The notes beneath the pieces are model-generated. The model was not told the origin of the DNA. It did no database searches and was given only the letters and a program-made list of their open reading frames with translations. From Larix kaempferi (Eukaryota > Streptophyta > Pinopsida > Pinales > Pinaceae): 64,000 nucleotides of DNA. The DNA lies in NCBI GenBank assembly GCA_027924585.1, contig BSBM01000442.1, forward strand, positions 6,076,001-6,140,000, in the 5' to 3' direction. A program made the position numbers and the translations under genes. This document shows, piece after piece, positions 35,190-46,700 of this stretch (within the stretch, counting starts at the first letter, position 1; each line of letters begins with the position of its first letter).

Positions 35190-37960
35190 CCCATGTTTGG
35201 AAGGACACATTGATTTCTCTATTGAATTGATGCCCGAAGCTGCCCTAGTGTCCAAAGTTCCATACATAATGAATGCACCTAAGTTGAATGAATTGCATTT
35301 GCAACTAGAAGAGTTTTATTGAAGAAATGATACATATTCCCAAGTGTGTGTCTCCTTGGGGAGCACTAGTACTCTTTGTAAAGAAAAAGGATGGAATATT
35401 GAGGTTGTGTATTGACTTAAGGCAATTGAAAAATGTCTCTATGAGGAATAAGTATCCTCTACCAAGGATTGATGATTTGTTTGATTAGTTAAAAGGAGAA
35501 AGGATTTCCTCAAAAATAGATTTGAGATCAAGTTATCATTAGGTGAGGAAAAAGGATGAAGGCATCAACACAACAACCTTCAAAACCAAATATGGTCATT
35601 ATGAGTTTGTAGTGCTACCGTTTGGGTTAACAAATGCACTAGCTACCTTTATGTGATTGATGAATTGCATGTTTAGACATTATTTGGATTAGTTTTTTAT
35701 TGTATTCCTGAATTACATTCTTATTTATTCAAAAGAAAAGGAATAGTGTGAAGAAAACTTGAGATTAGTATTACAGGTGCTAAGAGAATCAACTTTATGC
35801 TAAATTGAGTAAATGTTCATTTTATCAAAAGTAGATTAAGTATTTGGGACACATCATACTTGAGGAATGGATAGCAATAAATCCAAAGAATATTGAAGGT
35901 ATCATGGGGTGGCATATATCCAAAAATGTATTAAAGGTAAGGTCATTGATGGGATTTTCTAGATATTATAGAACATTTGTAGAAGGATTCTCAAAATTGA
36001 CACATCCAATTATATCATTGCAGAAGAAAGGAGTCAAATTTGAGTGGACACCACAGTGTGAAGAAATTTTTCAGTAACTAAAGAGATTGCTCATCGGTAC
36101 ACCAATTCTTAGAATTGTTGATCCAAATAAAGATTTTGTGGTATGCACAGATGATTGCAAACAAGGAATTGGTGGAGTTCTTATCCAAAATGGAAAAGTG
36201 ATCTGTTATGAATCCCAAAAGCTGAAGGAGCATGAGAAAAATTATGCCACGCATGACTTAAAACTTGTTTTTTTTTACATGCATTGAATATGTGGATACA
36301 TTATCTCATTGGTAGGAAGTTTGATTTCAGAACATATTAGAGTGGTTTGAAATACTGGTTTGAAAAGCATAATTTGAACACCAGTCATACAAGATGGATG
36401 GAATTCCTTTGTTAGTTTGATTTTGATATCAAACATATAAAATGGAAAGAACAATTGTTTTGATGTACTCATGAGAAGAATACATCCAATGCATGATACA
36501 ACCATTAGCATGTAAAAATCAGATTTAAGAATCAAAATTATTCTATATGTTTCCCAAATGAGCATTGCCTTCAAGTAAAAGATGGATTGCAGTGGGAAAA
36601 TATACAACAAAAATATGAAAGTTACAAGTTAGAAGAGGATGGGATTCTTATGCATAAGGGTGGAATATATATTCTTTATTAGTGTGAATTAAAGGAAACT
36701 ATTAATGAATGAGATGCATAAGGTTCCATATACAAGGCATCCTAGATACCAAAAGACAATTGCACCGGTAAGAAGTCAATACTTTTGTCCAGAAATGAAG
36801 AAATACATTGTTGAGTATATAGCCAGGTGCATGGAATGTTAGAAGGTAAAAGTGGAGCACAAACATCCAACAAATTTGATACAACCACTGCTAGTATTGG
36901 AGTGAAAATGGGATGTGGTGACCTTTGCTTTCATCACTAATATGCCTAGGATGGTGAAGCAACATGATTCCATCATGGTAGTTGTGGACAAGTTAACAAA
37001 GGCTTCTCACTTTATTCCAATCAAGTCAATGCATAAGTAAACTAATATAACATACATTTATATGTAAATGATGATCATACTTCATGGGATACCCCAGGAC
37101 ATTGTCTCAAATAGAGATCCAAAGTTTACATCAAACTTTTGGAAGGGATTGTTCAAAGGATTTGGGACAAATATGAATATGAGTACGACATATCACCCAC
37201 AGATGGATGGGAAAACCGAAACGTTGAATCAAGTTATTGAGGATATGCTAAGAATGTATGTGATGGATCATCCATCTAAGTGGGAAGATTACTAATACTT
37301 GGTGGAGTTTTCATATGAAAATGGATATCATGCTTCTTTGAAGATGAGTATGTTTGAAGCCTTGTCTGGAAGAAAGTGCAATACTCCAATCATTTGAAAC
37401 AATATAGTAGACATAATAGTAATTGGGCCAGGATTTATTGAGGAGATGGAAGAGAAAATTGAAAAGTCAAGTAGAATCTAAAGACAACAAATGATAGACA
37501 TAAACATTATGTAGACAAGGGAATAGTAGCAAGAGAATTCAGAGTTGCTGAGCATGTGTATTTGAAATTTAGGCCAAATAATAGTTCATTAAAACTTGGT
37601 ATATGTCCTAAGCTAGCTCCTAGGTACTACAAGCCATTTGAAATATTATCTAGGATAGGACCTATTTCATGAGAGATTGCACTACCTGCTTGCATTAAAG
37701 TGCATAATGTATTTCATGTGTCATTATTGAAATAGTATATACCCGATCCCAACTAGATTATTAAACGGGTTGTGATGTAGGTAGAAATGGAAGGAGATAT
37801 TCTGGTGCATCTAATACATATCCTCGAAAGGGAGGCTACGTTGCTTAGGAACATACCCATAGGAAAGTAAAGGTCCAATGGACACATTACGGTCCTAAAG
37901 AAGCAATGTGAGAATTGGAGGATGTGATGTGGTAAGAATACCCATAGTTATTTTGAAATA
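35190..37960 (+). pseudogene. pol: Element B RT, RNase H, integrase and chromodomain
   Basis: Plus-strand pol remnant with many stops. RT shows [20 protein letters not shown] and [12 protein letters not shown], and at 35705-35716 the catalytic site reads FLNY instead of FLDD, which abolishes activity. RNase H (36087-36290) has [20 protein letters not shown] and YATHDLKL. Integrase (36700-37560) keeps LHGIPQDIVSNRDPKFTSNF and STTYHPQMDGKTETLNQVIE. The C-terminal block (37540-37740) has SSLKLGICPKLAPRYYKPFE-like sequence. A chromodomain-like tail (37790-37960: ILEREATLLRNIPIGK, then WRM) follows. This composition fits the Tekay/Del chromovirus branch. Confidence 0.88.
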
Positions 37961-38023
37961 TTTTATTGTAAAATTTTGTACATGTATATAGTGTTGATAT
38001 GCATCAAGGATGGTGCATAAATT

Positions 38024-38040
38024 GATGGGGAGGGGAATAT
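38024..38040 (+). other. Element B polypurine tract
   Basis: GATGGGGAGGGGAATAT directly precedes the 3' LTR. Confidence 0.7.
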
Positions 38041-39273
38041 AACACCCCATTTTTTAACCCAAGATGTGAATATGTATATAATGAAACAAAGGATAGATGC
38101 CAAACTTATATGGTCTAGGAAACCATGGATATTGTAAATTGTGTACATACTTGTTAATAGAAAAATCCCTGACATCTGCAAGTGGAGAAGGATGAAGAAG
38201 AGATGGGGGTTATGATTGCACAAGTGGGGGAAGTGAGAGGGGATAAGGGGTGATGACCCTAGCTAATGTCCTTATCCTTCATTAACCTTTTTAACCCAAA
38301 GTTCCTTAACCATATTTGAGTGTCACATTAATTAAGCATACGATTAGTTATACTAAGTGGGATTAAGAGGAAAAAGTGGTCACTTCTAGGGGAGCCACTT
38401 GTCATGATGAGAACATGCCTATATCTTGTTTAAAATCATTCATGGGATTAACTCATCCATTCAATCATTGAGTTTTTCTATCATCATGGCCATCACAAGA
38501 GTCTGAACCAGAGAAAGGGAACCAAATATACCACAACCTCCACACATGAAGTAGCATGATAAATTGGTGCAAATGGTATTGGTGTCCATGTGAGAGAGAC
38601 CTAACTTGCAGTTGGACTACCTAGGATATTGGCATGAAGACTTCCAGGTCGGTCTATGCTAGAAAAATAGAAGGGGATGAGGATAACATGAGGGACTACG
38701 GAGAGGAGAAGGGGGTACCATCCCTTGTGTTATGTAGAATAATGTGGAATGAGTGTAGGGGTGGGGAAAACTATGGAGGGGGTTTGTGTACATTTGGGTA
38801 GTGTGAGTGTGTTTGGGTAAACAATTTGGGAATTCACCCCCTTGTGGACTAATAGCCTCAACTCAGGGGTGGCCTCTCTCAAAGAAAGAGTAGGCTTTCC
38901 AGAGTGCCTATGGTTGAGATGAATGTCCTTCACTTGTAGCTGGTTAGAGGACAATTATCTAAAAGATAACTTTTGATGTCCTTTGAATTGCTTCTTTATA
39001 ATTCATTTATGAGTTTATTTAAATTGTTGTGTATGAAAATGCATGGATGCATGAATTTCATGGTTGTTGTGTGAGTGCATTCATGGTAATAAGTGCATAT
39101 GTGTTTTCATAATGGTTAATTAGTTGATTATTTACATATTTACTTTCATTGTTAGATAGATATTATGGAAAACCAATGGAATTTGAGTGATAGAACTTAA
39201 ATTAATGGTTTAGAAGTGAAATTTGAGTACCCCGTCACCTAAGTAATGTTAGAGAGGAGGTTGGGTACATTAC
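38041..39273 (+). repeat. Element B 3' LTR
   Basis: Uninterrupted partner of 13923-14796 plus 29574-29927. It is followed by the right AATGC copy at 39274-39278. Confidence 0.92.
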
Positions 39274-39278
39274 AATGC

Positions 39279-39578
39279 TAATTTATTGTCCTTCTTTTGT
39301 TGGTTGAGGGACATTTGTTTGTATCGTTATAGCCTTAAAAATACCCAATCTCCCACTTCAAATTTTGTTTACACTACAATGCTAATTTGCATGTTGTTTC
39401 ATCCCATTTTGTGCTAGAGCCAAGTTATATTTCAATATTTTGGTAAACTCTTATTGGTGCTCTATATGATCCTCCACTTCTTGAACCTTAGCTTTCTCTT
39501 TCAAGGATAATGTGATCGAATAAGGATGATATCCATAAAGCTCCATAAATGGTGACATTTTTTATGAAGTATGGAAAG
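39279..39578 (-). pseudogene. Element C integrase, middle fragment
   Basis: Minus-strand translation reads KMSPFMELYGYHPYSITLSL, KVQEVEDHIEHQ, LKYNLALAQNGMKQHAN and (frameshifted) LKWEIGYF, the classic gypsy integrase stretch after the DDE core. Its left end joins HPKYYGLYKVL at 13917 across element B. Its right end joins WYNTSFHTS-type sequence at 49397 across D and LINE I. The fragment is defined by two insertions rather than by its own decay. Confidence 0.9.
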
Positions 39579-39583
39579 ATGTG

Positions 39584-39835
39584 TGGTGTGGATAGTTCCT
39601 GTTCACACAAATTAACTGTAAAAAGAGAAACAAATCCATATTGGAATAAAAGAAATGTGTGTTTATAATAAGATAATGAATTACAAATATAAATATGCGT
39701 GAATATATATTCATAAGAGGGCACATAAAGACTACTGATAAGAGTCACAACTCTTAATAATTATTATAATGTTTACTTATTATTAATTATAAAGCTTATT
39801 ATTATTTCTTTATTAATATATTTATATTTGTAACA
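39584..39835 (-). repeat. Element D 3' LTR
   Basis: Starts (minus strand) TGTTACAAATA and ends CACCA. It matches 41789-42041, including the block CACATAAAGACT and the TTATTATAATGTTTACTTAT tract. Confidence 0.9.
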
Positions 39836-39896
39836 TTGACTTCCTCTTAAAAAATGCTTTGTACTCAAAGCATGTTGATGAAGAAGTTTTACGTCT

Positions 39897-41034
39897 TTAC
39901 TTTGTTTGTAATGTTGGTCGTGACATTGTATATTTTTTCATAGTTGATGATACATGACGATATGAAATTTTGATTGTTAAATGTTTTTTTTGAAATTTAA
40001 AAGGATCAGTCCAACCTAATTCAATTCTTTGTGGCATGTTGTACTTCCATGATGAAATGTTATCTTGAGGCCTGATTGCGCTAGTATTAGTGTTTTTCGT
40101 TAGTTGCTCCCAACCTTTAAGATATATGATTTTATGATGTGGATGTCGATACAGAGTTCTTATTGTTTGTATTCCAACATCTTTATGTGTTTGTTGTTTA
40201 GCTAGCTTGTCCTCTTCTTGATATGTGATGTAGATTGGATCTATGTTTGTTCCTTTTTCTACAACTTGAGTTTTTCCTTCAGATGACGTTGTTGTCTCCT
40301 TTTGGATTTTCTCTAACTTATTTTCTAGTAACCTCTTACCATTCTCGATATTTTTGAATGTTTCTTCTTGCAACTTCTCGTCATCAACTAACTCCTTATT
40401 ATGTTCCATTAGATCCTGATTACAATTTTTAAGATGGCAATTTTCTTCTACCTTTTCTAGTAATTTTCCTTCGGTATCTTCAATAGTTTGTTCTTTCTTC
40501 CGAATATTCTTTAACTTCTTGATTTTTGTAACTAGAATTTTATTATGGTTTCTTAGCTGGAAGATCTCTTTAGTATTGCTTGATAACGTTGTATTGACCC
40601 TTGTAACCTCTATCTTGTACACATTTTTAAAGTTTCCAATTTGTTGTCGGAGCTCTTGAATTTGTTGTTGATGTTGGTAGATCTCCGACTTTTGCATTCC
40701 AATTTTTTTTTGGATTCGCAAAATTTATTTTTCCTTGTTGTTTAGGAGTTTGTTCAAGCGCGTTATCTCTTCTTCTGCTTTACTGTCGTCAAATTCACTT
40801 TTGATATCTTGGTTCTGTGATTTCTAACTGAGATTGTTTTCATTCCTTAAGTCTTCAATTTGTGCAAACAAACCTTCCATATGATTTTTCTGGTCAAAAT
40901 AAGCCTTGCCATTGAAATCCATTTGAAATTTCTATAAATCAATCATTATATGTAATTTTTTGTTTTCCTTTTGATAACGCACTTATTCATCTTCAAATGT
41001 TTTTACTTGTAAACATGAACTACAATCCATGGTT
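39897..41034 (-). pseudogene. Element D coiled-coil ORF
   Basis: One minus-strand frame begins with ATG near 41032 (MDCSSCLQVKTFEDE) and runs about 378 codons to 39897, with four in-frame stops, all in the first quarter; the last 274 codons are uninterrupted. The body is a long coiled coil rich in Glu, Lys, Gln and Asn (IYQHQQQIQELRQQIGNF, LRNHNKILVTKIKKLKNI, KRLLENKLEKIQKE). The C-terminal 80 residues are different and more globular, with aromatic clusters (YLKGWEQL, RIELGWTDPFKFQKKHL). No zinc knuckle, protease or polymerase motif is seen. It occupies the gag position but does not look like a standard gag. Its function is unknown; particle assembly or RNA packaging is a guess. Confidence 0.65.
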
Positions 41035-41458
41035 ACAACTTCAACTTGTATTTGTTACTTCTTGACAATAATTAGGCACGAAAAATGAAGGAACCCCTAA
41101 TGTGGTCCTATGTAAAACTCTTCCTTGGGTCAATTTAGGGTTTTAAGCAATAATAATAATATGTATTATTAGAAATAATAATACTATTATTATAATTTTT
41201 ATTTGAATTGTAGATATGGGTTTAAAAATATTACAATAACAATTATTATTATAATATATTTTTCAAATTGGATAGGCTTAGTGTCTATAATAATACAAAT
41301 TATTATATAAAATCTTGAAGGGACATGTTGAAACTGTAATGGAGGGAAAAAGTTTGAATGAAATTAGGGTTTGAATAAAATTATATTATATATCAAGAGC
41401 ATCTAACCTAAGGAATCTTATAAGAGGTTGTTTTTATAAAACCATGTGTTGGATTTAT

Positions 41459-41549
41459 ACTTTTTTCTTTTCTTCTTTTACTTTCTTTTTCTTCCCTTTT
41501 TCTTTACTTTTTTTTTCTTTATTTTTGTTTTCTTTTTTATTTCCCTTCT
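41459..41549. repeat. Polypyrimidine tract (plus strand)
   Basis: Almost pure C/T for about 90 bp (CTTTTTTCTTTTCTTC-type). In element D orientation it is a polypurine stretch in the leader. Confidence 0.9.
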
Positions 41550-41773
41550 GGTATAGTTGGATTCCTTGATTTATGGTTGTCTTTGAATTTTGTAGCATAA
41601 TGTGTGTGTGTGTATTAACTTGATTTTCTTCAAAGTTGCGACTAAATCTTCTTTAGGCCAAATACATGATTTTGGACAAGGTCCTAGATTTTAGAGAAAC
41701 CTGGAAATGATGGCCAAAAGCCAAGTTTAAAAAAAGTTTACAAATAATGGCCAAATGATGGATCAAGCAACGA

Positions 41774-41786
41774 GGCTTTGATACCA
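41774..41786 (-). other. Element D primer-binding site, initiator-Met type
   Basis: Minus-strand TGGTATCAAAGCC lies 2 nt from the 5' LTR; 11 of its first 12 bases match the common plant site. Confidence 0.88.
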
Positions 41787-41788
41787 AA

Positions 41789-42041
41789 TGGTGCTTTAGT
41801 TCCTATTCACACAAATTATCTGTAAAAAGAGAGAAACATATCCATATTGGAATAAAATAAATATGTATTGATAATAAGATAATGAATTACTAATATAAAG
41901 ATGCCCGAATATATATTCATAAAAGGGCACATAAAGACTCTTCATAAGAGTCACAACTTTTAATAATTATTATAATGTTTACTTATTATTAACTATAAGG
42001 CTTATTATTATTTATTTATGAGTATATTAATATTCATAAGA
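41789..42041 (-). repeat. Element D 5' LTR
   Basis: Partner of 39584-39835. Its last 11 bases (TATTCATAAGA) were duplicated by the LINE I insertion and recur at 49381-49391. Confidence 0.9.
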
Positions 42042-42196
42042 GAAGAAGCTTCTATGATTGCTTAATTTCGAGATGGAGAGGAGAAAAATTGGAGCTCTGC
42101 AACTTCGCATGCCTTACCTAGGGTTTCGTTCCTGGTCCCCCAGCCCAATCTGCAGCCCCACAGCCCCTCCACCGTTCTGATCCCTTGGTACGATCA

Positions 42197-43717
42197 ATGG
42201 ATGACCCCCGAGGAGGGGCCGAGGACCCCTCTGGTTCGATCCCCTCTTCTTCCATCCCTGTCGCGTCTGTACAGATAGGTACGGCAGAAGTCCCTCTAAC
42301 GTACCCTAAAGCTACCACTGAGCAGAAGACCATGCCGAATACCAAATAATCCAACATTGCAAACACCTGCATAGCCAAAACAGCAGAAAGACCCCAGCTA
42401 TCTCTCCCAGCAGAACGCATCAACGCTAGGGTGCAGAAACTTAAAGATCATGTCCTAGTGGGAAAATTCATTGGTTTTTGGCCAACTGAACAAGCCCTAC
42501 GAGGCTGGATAATGTCCAAATGGAAACCTAAGGCACACTTTGATATCCATCTAGGATCCAAAGGATTCTTCACCATCATTTTTCACAAGCTAGAGGACAA
42601 AACTCATGTAGAAGACGGAGGACCCTATTTCTTCAACTTTGCAGGTCTCAACCTCAAGCACTGGACAAAAAAGTTCAATCCTGACAAAGAAGACTTTACA
42701 TGGGCCCATGTTTGGATACGAATGTATTCTTTATCTCAATAATATTGGGACAAGGACATGCTTATGGACATTGGCAACACTCTCGACGGCTACATCAGGG
42801 TCTCAGAACAAACCAGAAACAATAAGTACACCTCCTATGCCCGTATTTGTGTGTACATGCACATTGCCAAATCCTTGCCAGACTCGATCTGTCTCAACCA
42901 TGAAGATATAGAATGGATCCAACCCCTTGACTATGAGCATGTCCCTTTCTGGTGTAGGAAATTCCACGAACATGGACACTTGTATCGTGACTGCCCCCTC
43001 AACAATAGCCATCCTTAAGAAAACATCCAAGATGAAGATGGCTTCCAAAAACTCGGAAGGAAAAGAAGGAAGCACCGCAAAAACACATTGGAAGGGAAAA
43101 AAGCTAAAGATCCCTCCACTAGCAACAGCTTTGCCAACCTAAATGACCAACCTGAAGATCCCACAGCCAAAGATCCACTACAGGAGGAAGCACAACAGGA
43201 AGAACCTCATATGGAAGAATAAGTCATCATCCCTCTGGCCATGGATCAGACCCAACATATCATTTTGCAACCCACTGATAATCTCCAAGACCAACCCTTG
43301 ACTGTTAAAGAAATGAACAAGGAGAAACACATTTCTATGAGGACTGATACTGAGCAGCTAGTAGGATCTCAAGGACTAGAAGTTCAAATGGATGATGAAA
43401 TTATTGATCTAGAAATAGGAGAGCTCAACCTCCTAGGCCTGGAAGATGCATGCACCAAAAAAGCTTTCAACACCATCTCTCCCAAACAGATCCAGCTCTT
43501 GAGAGAAGCTCTGAGTAAAGTTAAGCATCTCAAAATTGGAGTCCAGAACCTCCCTCAAAAAGAAAAACTAAAAATACAAAGATATGCAAAAAAAAGAGGC
43601 AGAAAAACAGACCTCCAGAGAATCAGCCTCCTAGGCACCAAATTAGTTGAATCAGGGCAATATGCCCAGCTAACGGAATTCTTCCCCACTGCTCACCAAG
43701 GTTCTCAATGCAATTAA
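42197..43717 (+). pseudogene. LINE I ORF1
   Basis: One frame of 507 codons from ATG 42197 to TAA 43715-43717, interrupted by four in-frame TAA codons (42347, 42740, 43016, 43220). The DUF4283-like domain reads VGKFIGFWPTEQALRGWIMS, GSKGFFTIIFHKLEDKTHV and WVRIYSL-type AHVWIRMYSLSQ. The zinc knuckle at about 42951-42992 is CRKFHEHGHLYRDC, again with Phe for the second Cys. A Lys/Glu-rich tail (GRKRRKHRKNTLEGKKAKD and beyond) follows. It is expected to bind LINE RNA. The start was chosen as the first ATG that leads into this frame. Confidence 0.82.
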
Positions 43718-46700
43718 TCTCTTGGAATGTCAAAGGGCTCAATGGACCCACTAAGCACCGTATGCTCAAGTGAAAAATCATGCAAGACGCACCCTCCATC
43801 ATTTTTCTCCAAGAAACCAAATGTTCTCATGAGAAAGTACACTCCCTGTTAACAAAGCTCTGGAAAGGTTTCCAGGTGGTAGCAAATGATGCTCAAGGTG
43901 CTTCGGGAGGTATTGCAATCGCTTGGAACCCCTCCATTCTCACCCTTAATGATTTCACTACCACAGCCCACACCCTCTCTGCCTCCTTCTACATTCTTGG
44001 CACCAATCTAGCGGGTCATCTCATCAATGTTTATGGACCCCAAGCACCCAACGCCAAGCTCTCATTCCTCAATTCCATTTCCTGACTCACCCACCTCCAT
44101 CCTGACTCTCTGCTTATCTTGGGAGGAGACTTCAATCTCTTAACCTCCCTTCAGGGAAAAAAAGGAGGACGTCGCTTCCTCACCCCTAAGGATCATCTGT
44201 TCAAATGTTGCATCATTAACTGTGAACTCATTGACCTTCAACCCTCTGAGGGATTCTTCACCTGGAACAATCACAGAGGAGGGATCCATCATATTGCATC
44301 TCGACTTGACCGCTTCCTGGTCACGAAAAAATTTATGAATTCTGGAGGTCTTCTTACTACTGCAGTATTGCCTTCTGCTGGATGGGATCACTAGTCAATC
44401 TCTCTCAAATGGGAACACTCAGGCTTGAAAAAATTCTGCCCCTTCCATTTTGAAAAATTATGGCTTACTCACCCATCTTTTCAGTATACTGTTGAGGATT
44501 GGTGGAGCAGCATGGAGGCTGAAGGACGGTCCAAAATGTCCATACTCAACAGGAAACTCAAAAAGCTTAGATCCCAACGAAAAATATGGAACAAGACGAC
44601 CTTTGGCAACATCTTTACTGCCAAAAGTGATCTTGAAAAGGAGCTGGAACAAATTCAAAAGGACATTATGGAACAGGGTCACACTGATGAACTAAAACTT
44701 AAAGAGAAAGATCAACTAAAGCAACTGAATGCTAGATGTGAACAAGAAGAAACTCTCTGGAGACAGAAATCCAGAATAAACTGGCTTAAGGAAGGAGAAA
44801 AAAACACAATTTTTTTTCCACCGCACAACCATCCAGCACAGAATGCACAACAGAATCAACTCTCTCTGCTCTATGGATGGCACAATCCTCCAGGATCAAA
44901 GACAAATTGAAAATGAGCTAACTAATCACTTTAGAACGTTACTTACAGAGGATAATGCCAACAGATCACAAGCCATCGACCAGGTGACCAGTCACATCCC
45001 TCACATTCTCACCCCAGAGCATAATGCCAATCTAATGAAAGAAATCACCATGGTCGAATTAGAGACTGCTATTAATCAAATGGAAGAAGGAAAATCCCCC
45101 GGTCCTGATGGCTTTACCATAAATTTCTTCCACCATTGTTGGAACATGCTTAAGCAAGAGGTTCTCGACGTGGTTGAAGAATCTAGATCCAAAAGATGGG
45201 TCCTCCCAGCACTCAATGCCACTCATCTCACCCTCATCCCCAAGGAAACTGGCACCACCACTCCGGGTAAGTTTCGCCCCATCTCTCTCTGTAATATCGT
45301 CTACAAAATTATAACGAAATTTGTTGCCAACCGCCTCAAGGTCCTCCTCCCGCTGCTCATCTCCCTAGAACAAACTAGCTATGTGGAAGGACATCATATT
45401 CTTGATGGCATCATCTTAGCACATGAAGTAATACACTCCTTAAAAGCAAAAAAAATACCTGGGATGCTCATCAAACTGGACCTCTCCAAGGCCTTTGACA
45501 AACTCAGTTGGGATTTCATTGAAAGGATGCTTTTGGCTTTCAGATTCTGTCAAGATTGGATCACCTGGATCATGTCCCTCACCTCCTCCTCCTTCTTCTC
45601 AATCTTGGTAAATGGCTACCCTTCCTCCACTTTCTCCCCCACTAGAGGCATTCGACAAGGAGACCCCCTCTCTCCCTTCCTCTTCATCCTCATGGCTGAA
45701 GGTTTGGGACGTATGCTTAAAGCCCAATTTTCCTCGAGAACCCTTCACGGCCTCTCCTTACATGGCATCCCACCCACTGTTTACTAGCAGTTTGTGGATG
45801 ACAATCTCCTCTTTGTCCATCCATCGGTTCAGGAAGCTCATACGTTGAAATGCATCCTCCAAACCTATTCTGACGCCTCTAGCACAACTGTTAACCTTGA
45901 AAAATATCAACTCTTCTTTTTCCATATTGACCCCATCATGCAAAGGAACACATCTAGAATCCTAGGCTATTCAGTTGCCTCTCTTCCCTCCAAATACTTG
46001 GGAGCTCCTCTCTTTGACTCTGCCATCAAACACTCCTCTTAGAGGGAGCTCCTGGACAAGCTTGAAAGCAAAATTTCTTCCTGGACGTTCCACTCTCTCA
46101 ACTTTCCTAGCAGATTGGTCCTCCTCAAGTCAGTCCTTCAATCAATGCCCCTTTATCTCTTCTCAGTCCTGGCCACCCCCAAGCGGGTCCTGAAATTAAT
46201 GAGGAAAATTCAGAAATCCTTCCTTTGGGGTGGAACACACAACAATCGCAAGTGGGCCCTTGTCAAGTGGGACACCCTCTGCACCCCAAAAAAGAAAGGT
46301 GGCCTTGGGCTCCGGGATCCGGAAATCAACGATAATGTCTTTTTAGCGAAAATTTGGTGGAAATGGGTAACTAACTCTGACTCGCCCTGGGGAAAAATGT
46401 GGCACAACAAATATGCAGGTAATTGGTAGACCCACCTCAAAATATGCTTTGATTAGAACCCTCTTGGATCTCTCATCTGGAGGGCTGCCAATAGTTAAAG
46501 AGCTATTATTCAGCAACATAGTTTCTGGGAAATTCGCAACGATCAACAAGCTCTCTTCTGGTATGATTCCTGGCAGTAGCTCCTGCCCCTGCATTCTTTG
46601 GCTCTCTCACCTGACCTCCAGGACCACTGTAATCTTAGCAATCGCTGCACTGTTCAGGACTATTAGATTCCTTCCAATGAAATGAATGCCAGGACCTGGA

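Larger units (their letters stand above)
13923..39273 (+). mobile_element. Element B: chromodomain Ty3/gypsy (Tekay/Del-like), interrupted by LINE G
   Basis: Plus-strand element with a 3' LTR of about 1233 bp at 38041-39273 and a 5' LTR split into 13923-14796 and 29574-29927 by LINE G (summed length about 1228 bp). Subtracting LINE G and one TSD gives about 10.6 kb. The internal region carries a Met-type primer site, a 2.5-kb leader, gag, protease, RT, RNase H, integrase and a chromodomain, all heavily mutated. LTR termini are atypical: TG...CA ends can be seen only in degraded form (TGCAAC, TATAAC, ATTACA). Hand comparison of the first 150 bp gives around 15% difference, older than A and E. 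Confidence 0.92.
39584..42041 (-). mobile_element. Element D: small non-autonomous LTR element
   Basis: A 2458-bp minus-strand element with LTRs of about 252 bp (39584-39835 and 41789-42041). The primer site TGGTATCAAAGCC is at 41774-41786, the polypurine tract AAGAGGAAGTCAA at 39836-39848, and the TSD ATGTG at 39579-39583 and 49392-49396. The right TSD copy is displaced because LINE I inserted at the end of the right LTR. It encodes no protease, RT or integrase, only a long coiled-coil ORF, so it would depend on another retrotransposon for movement. Confidence 0.88.
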
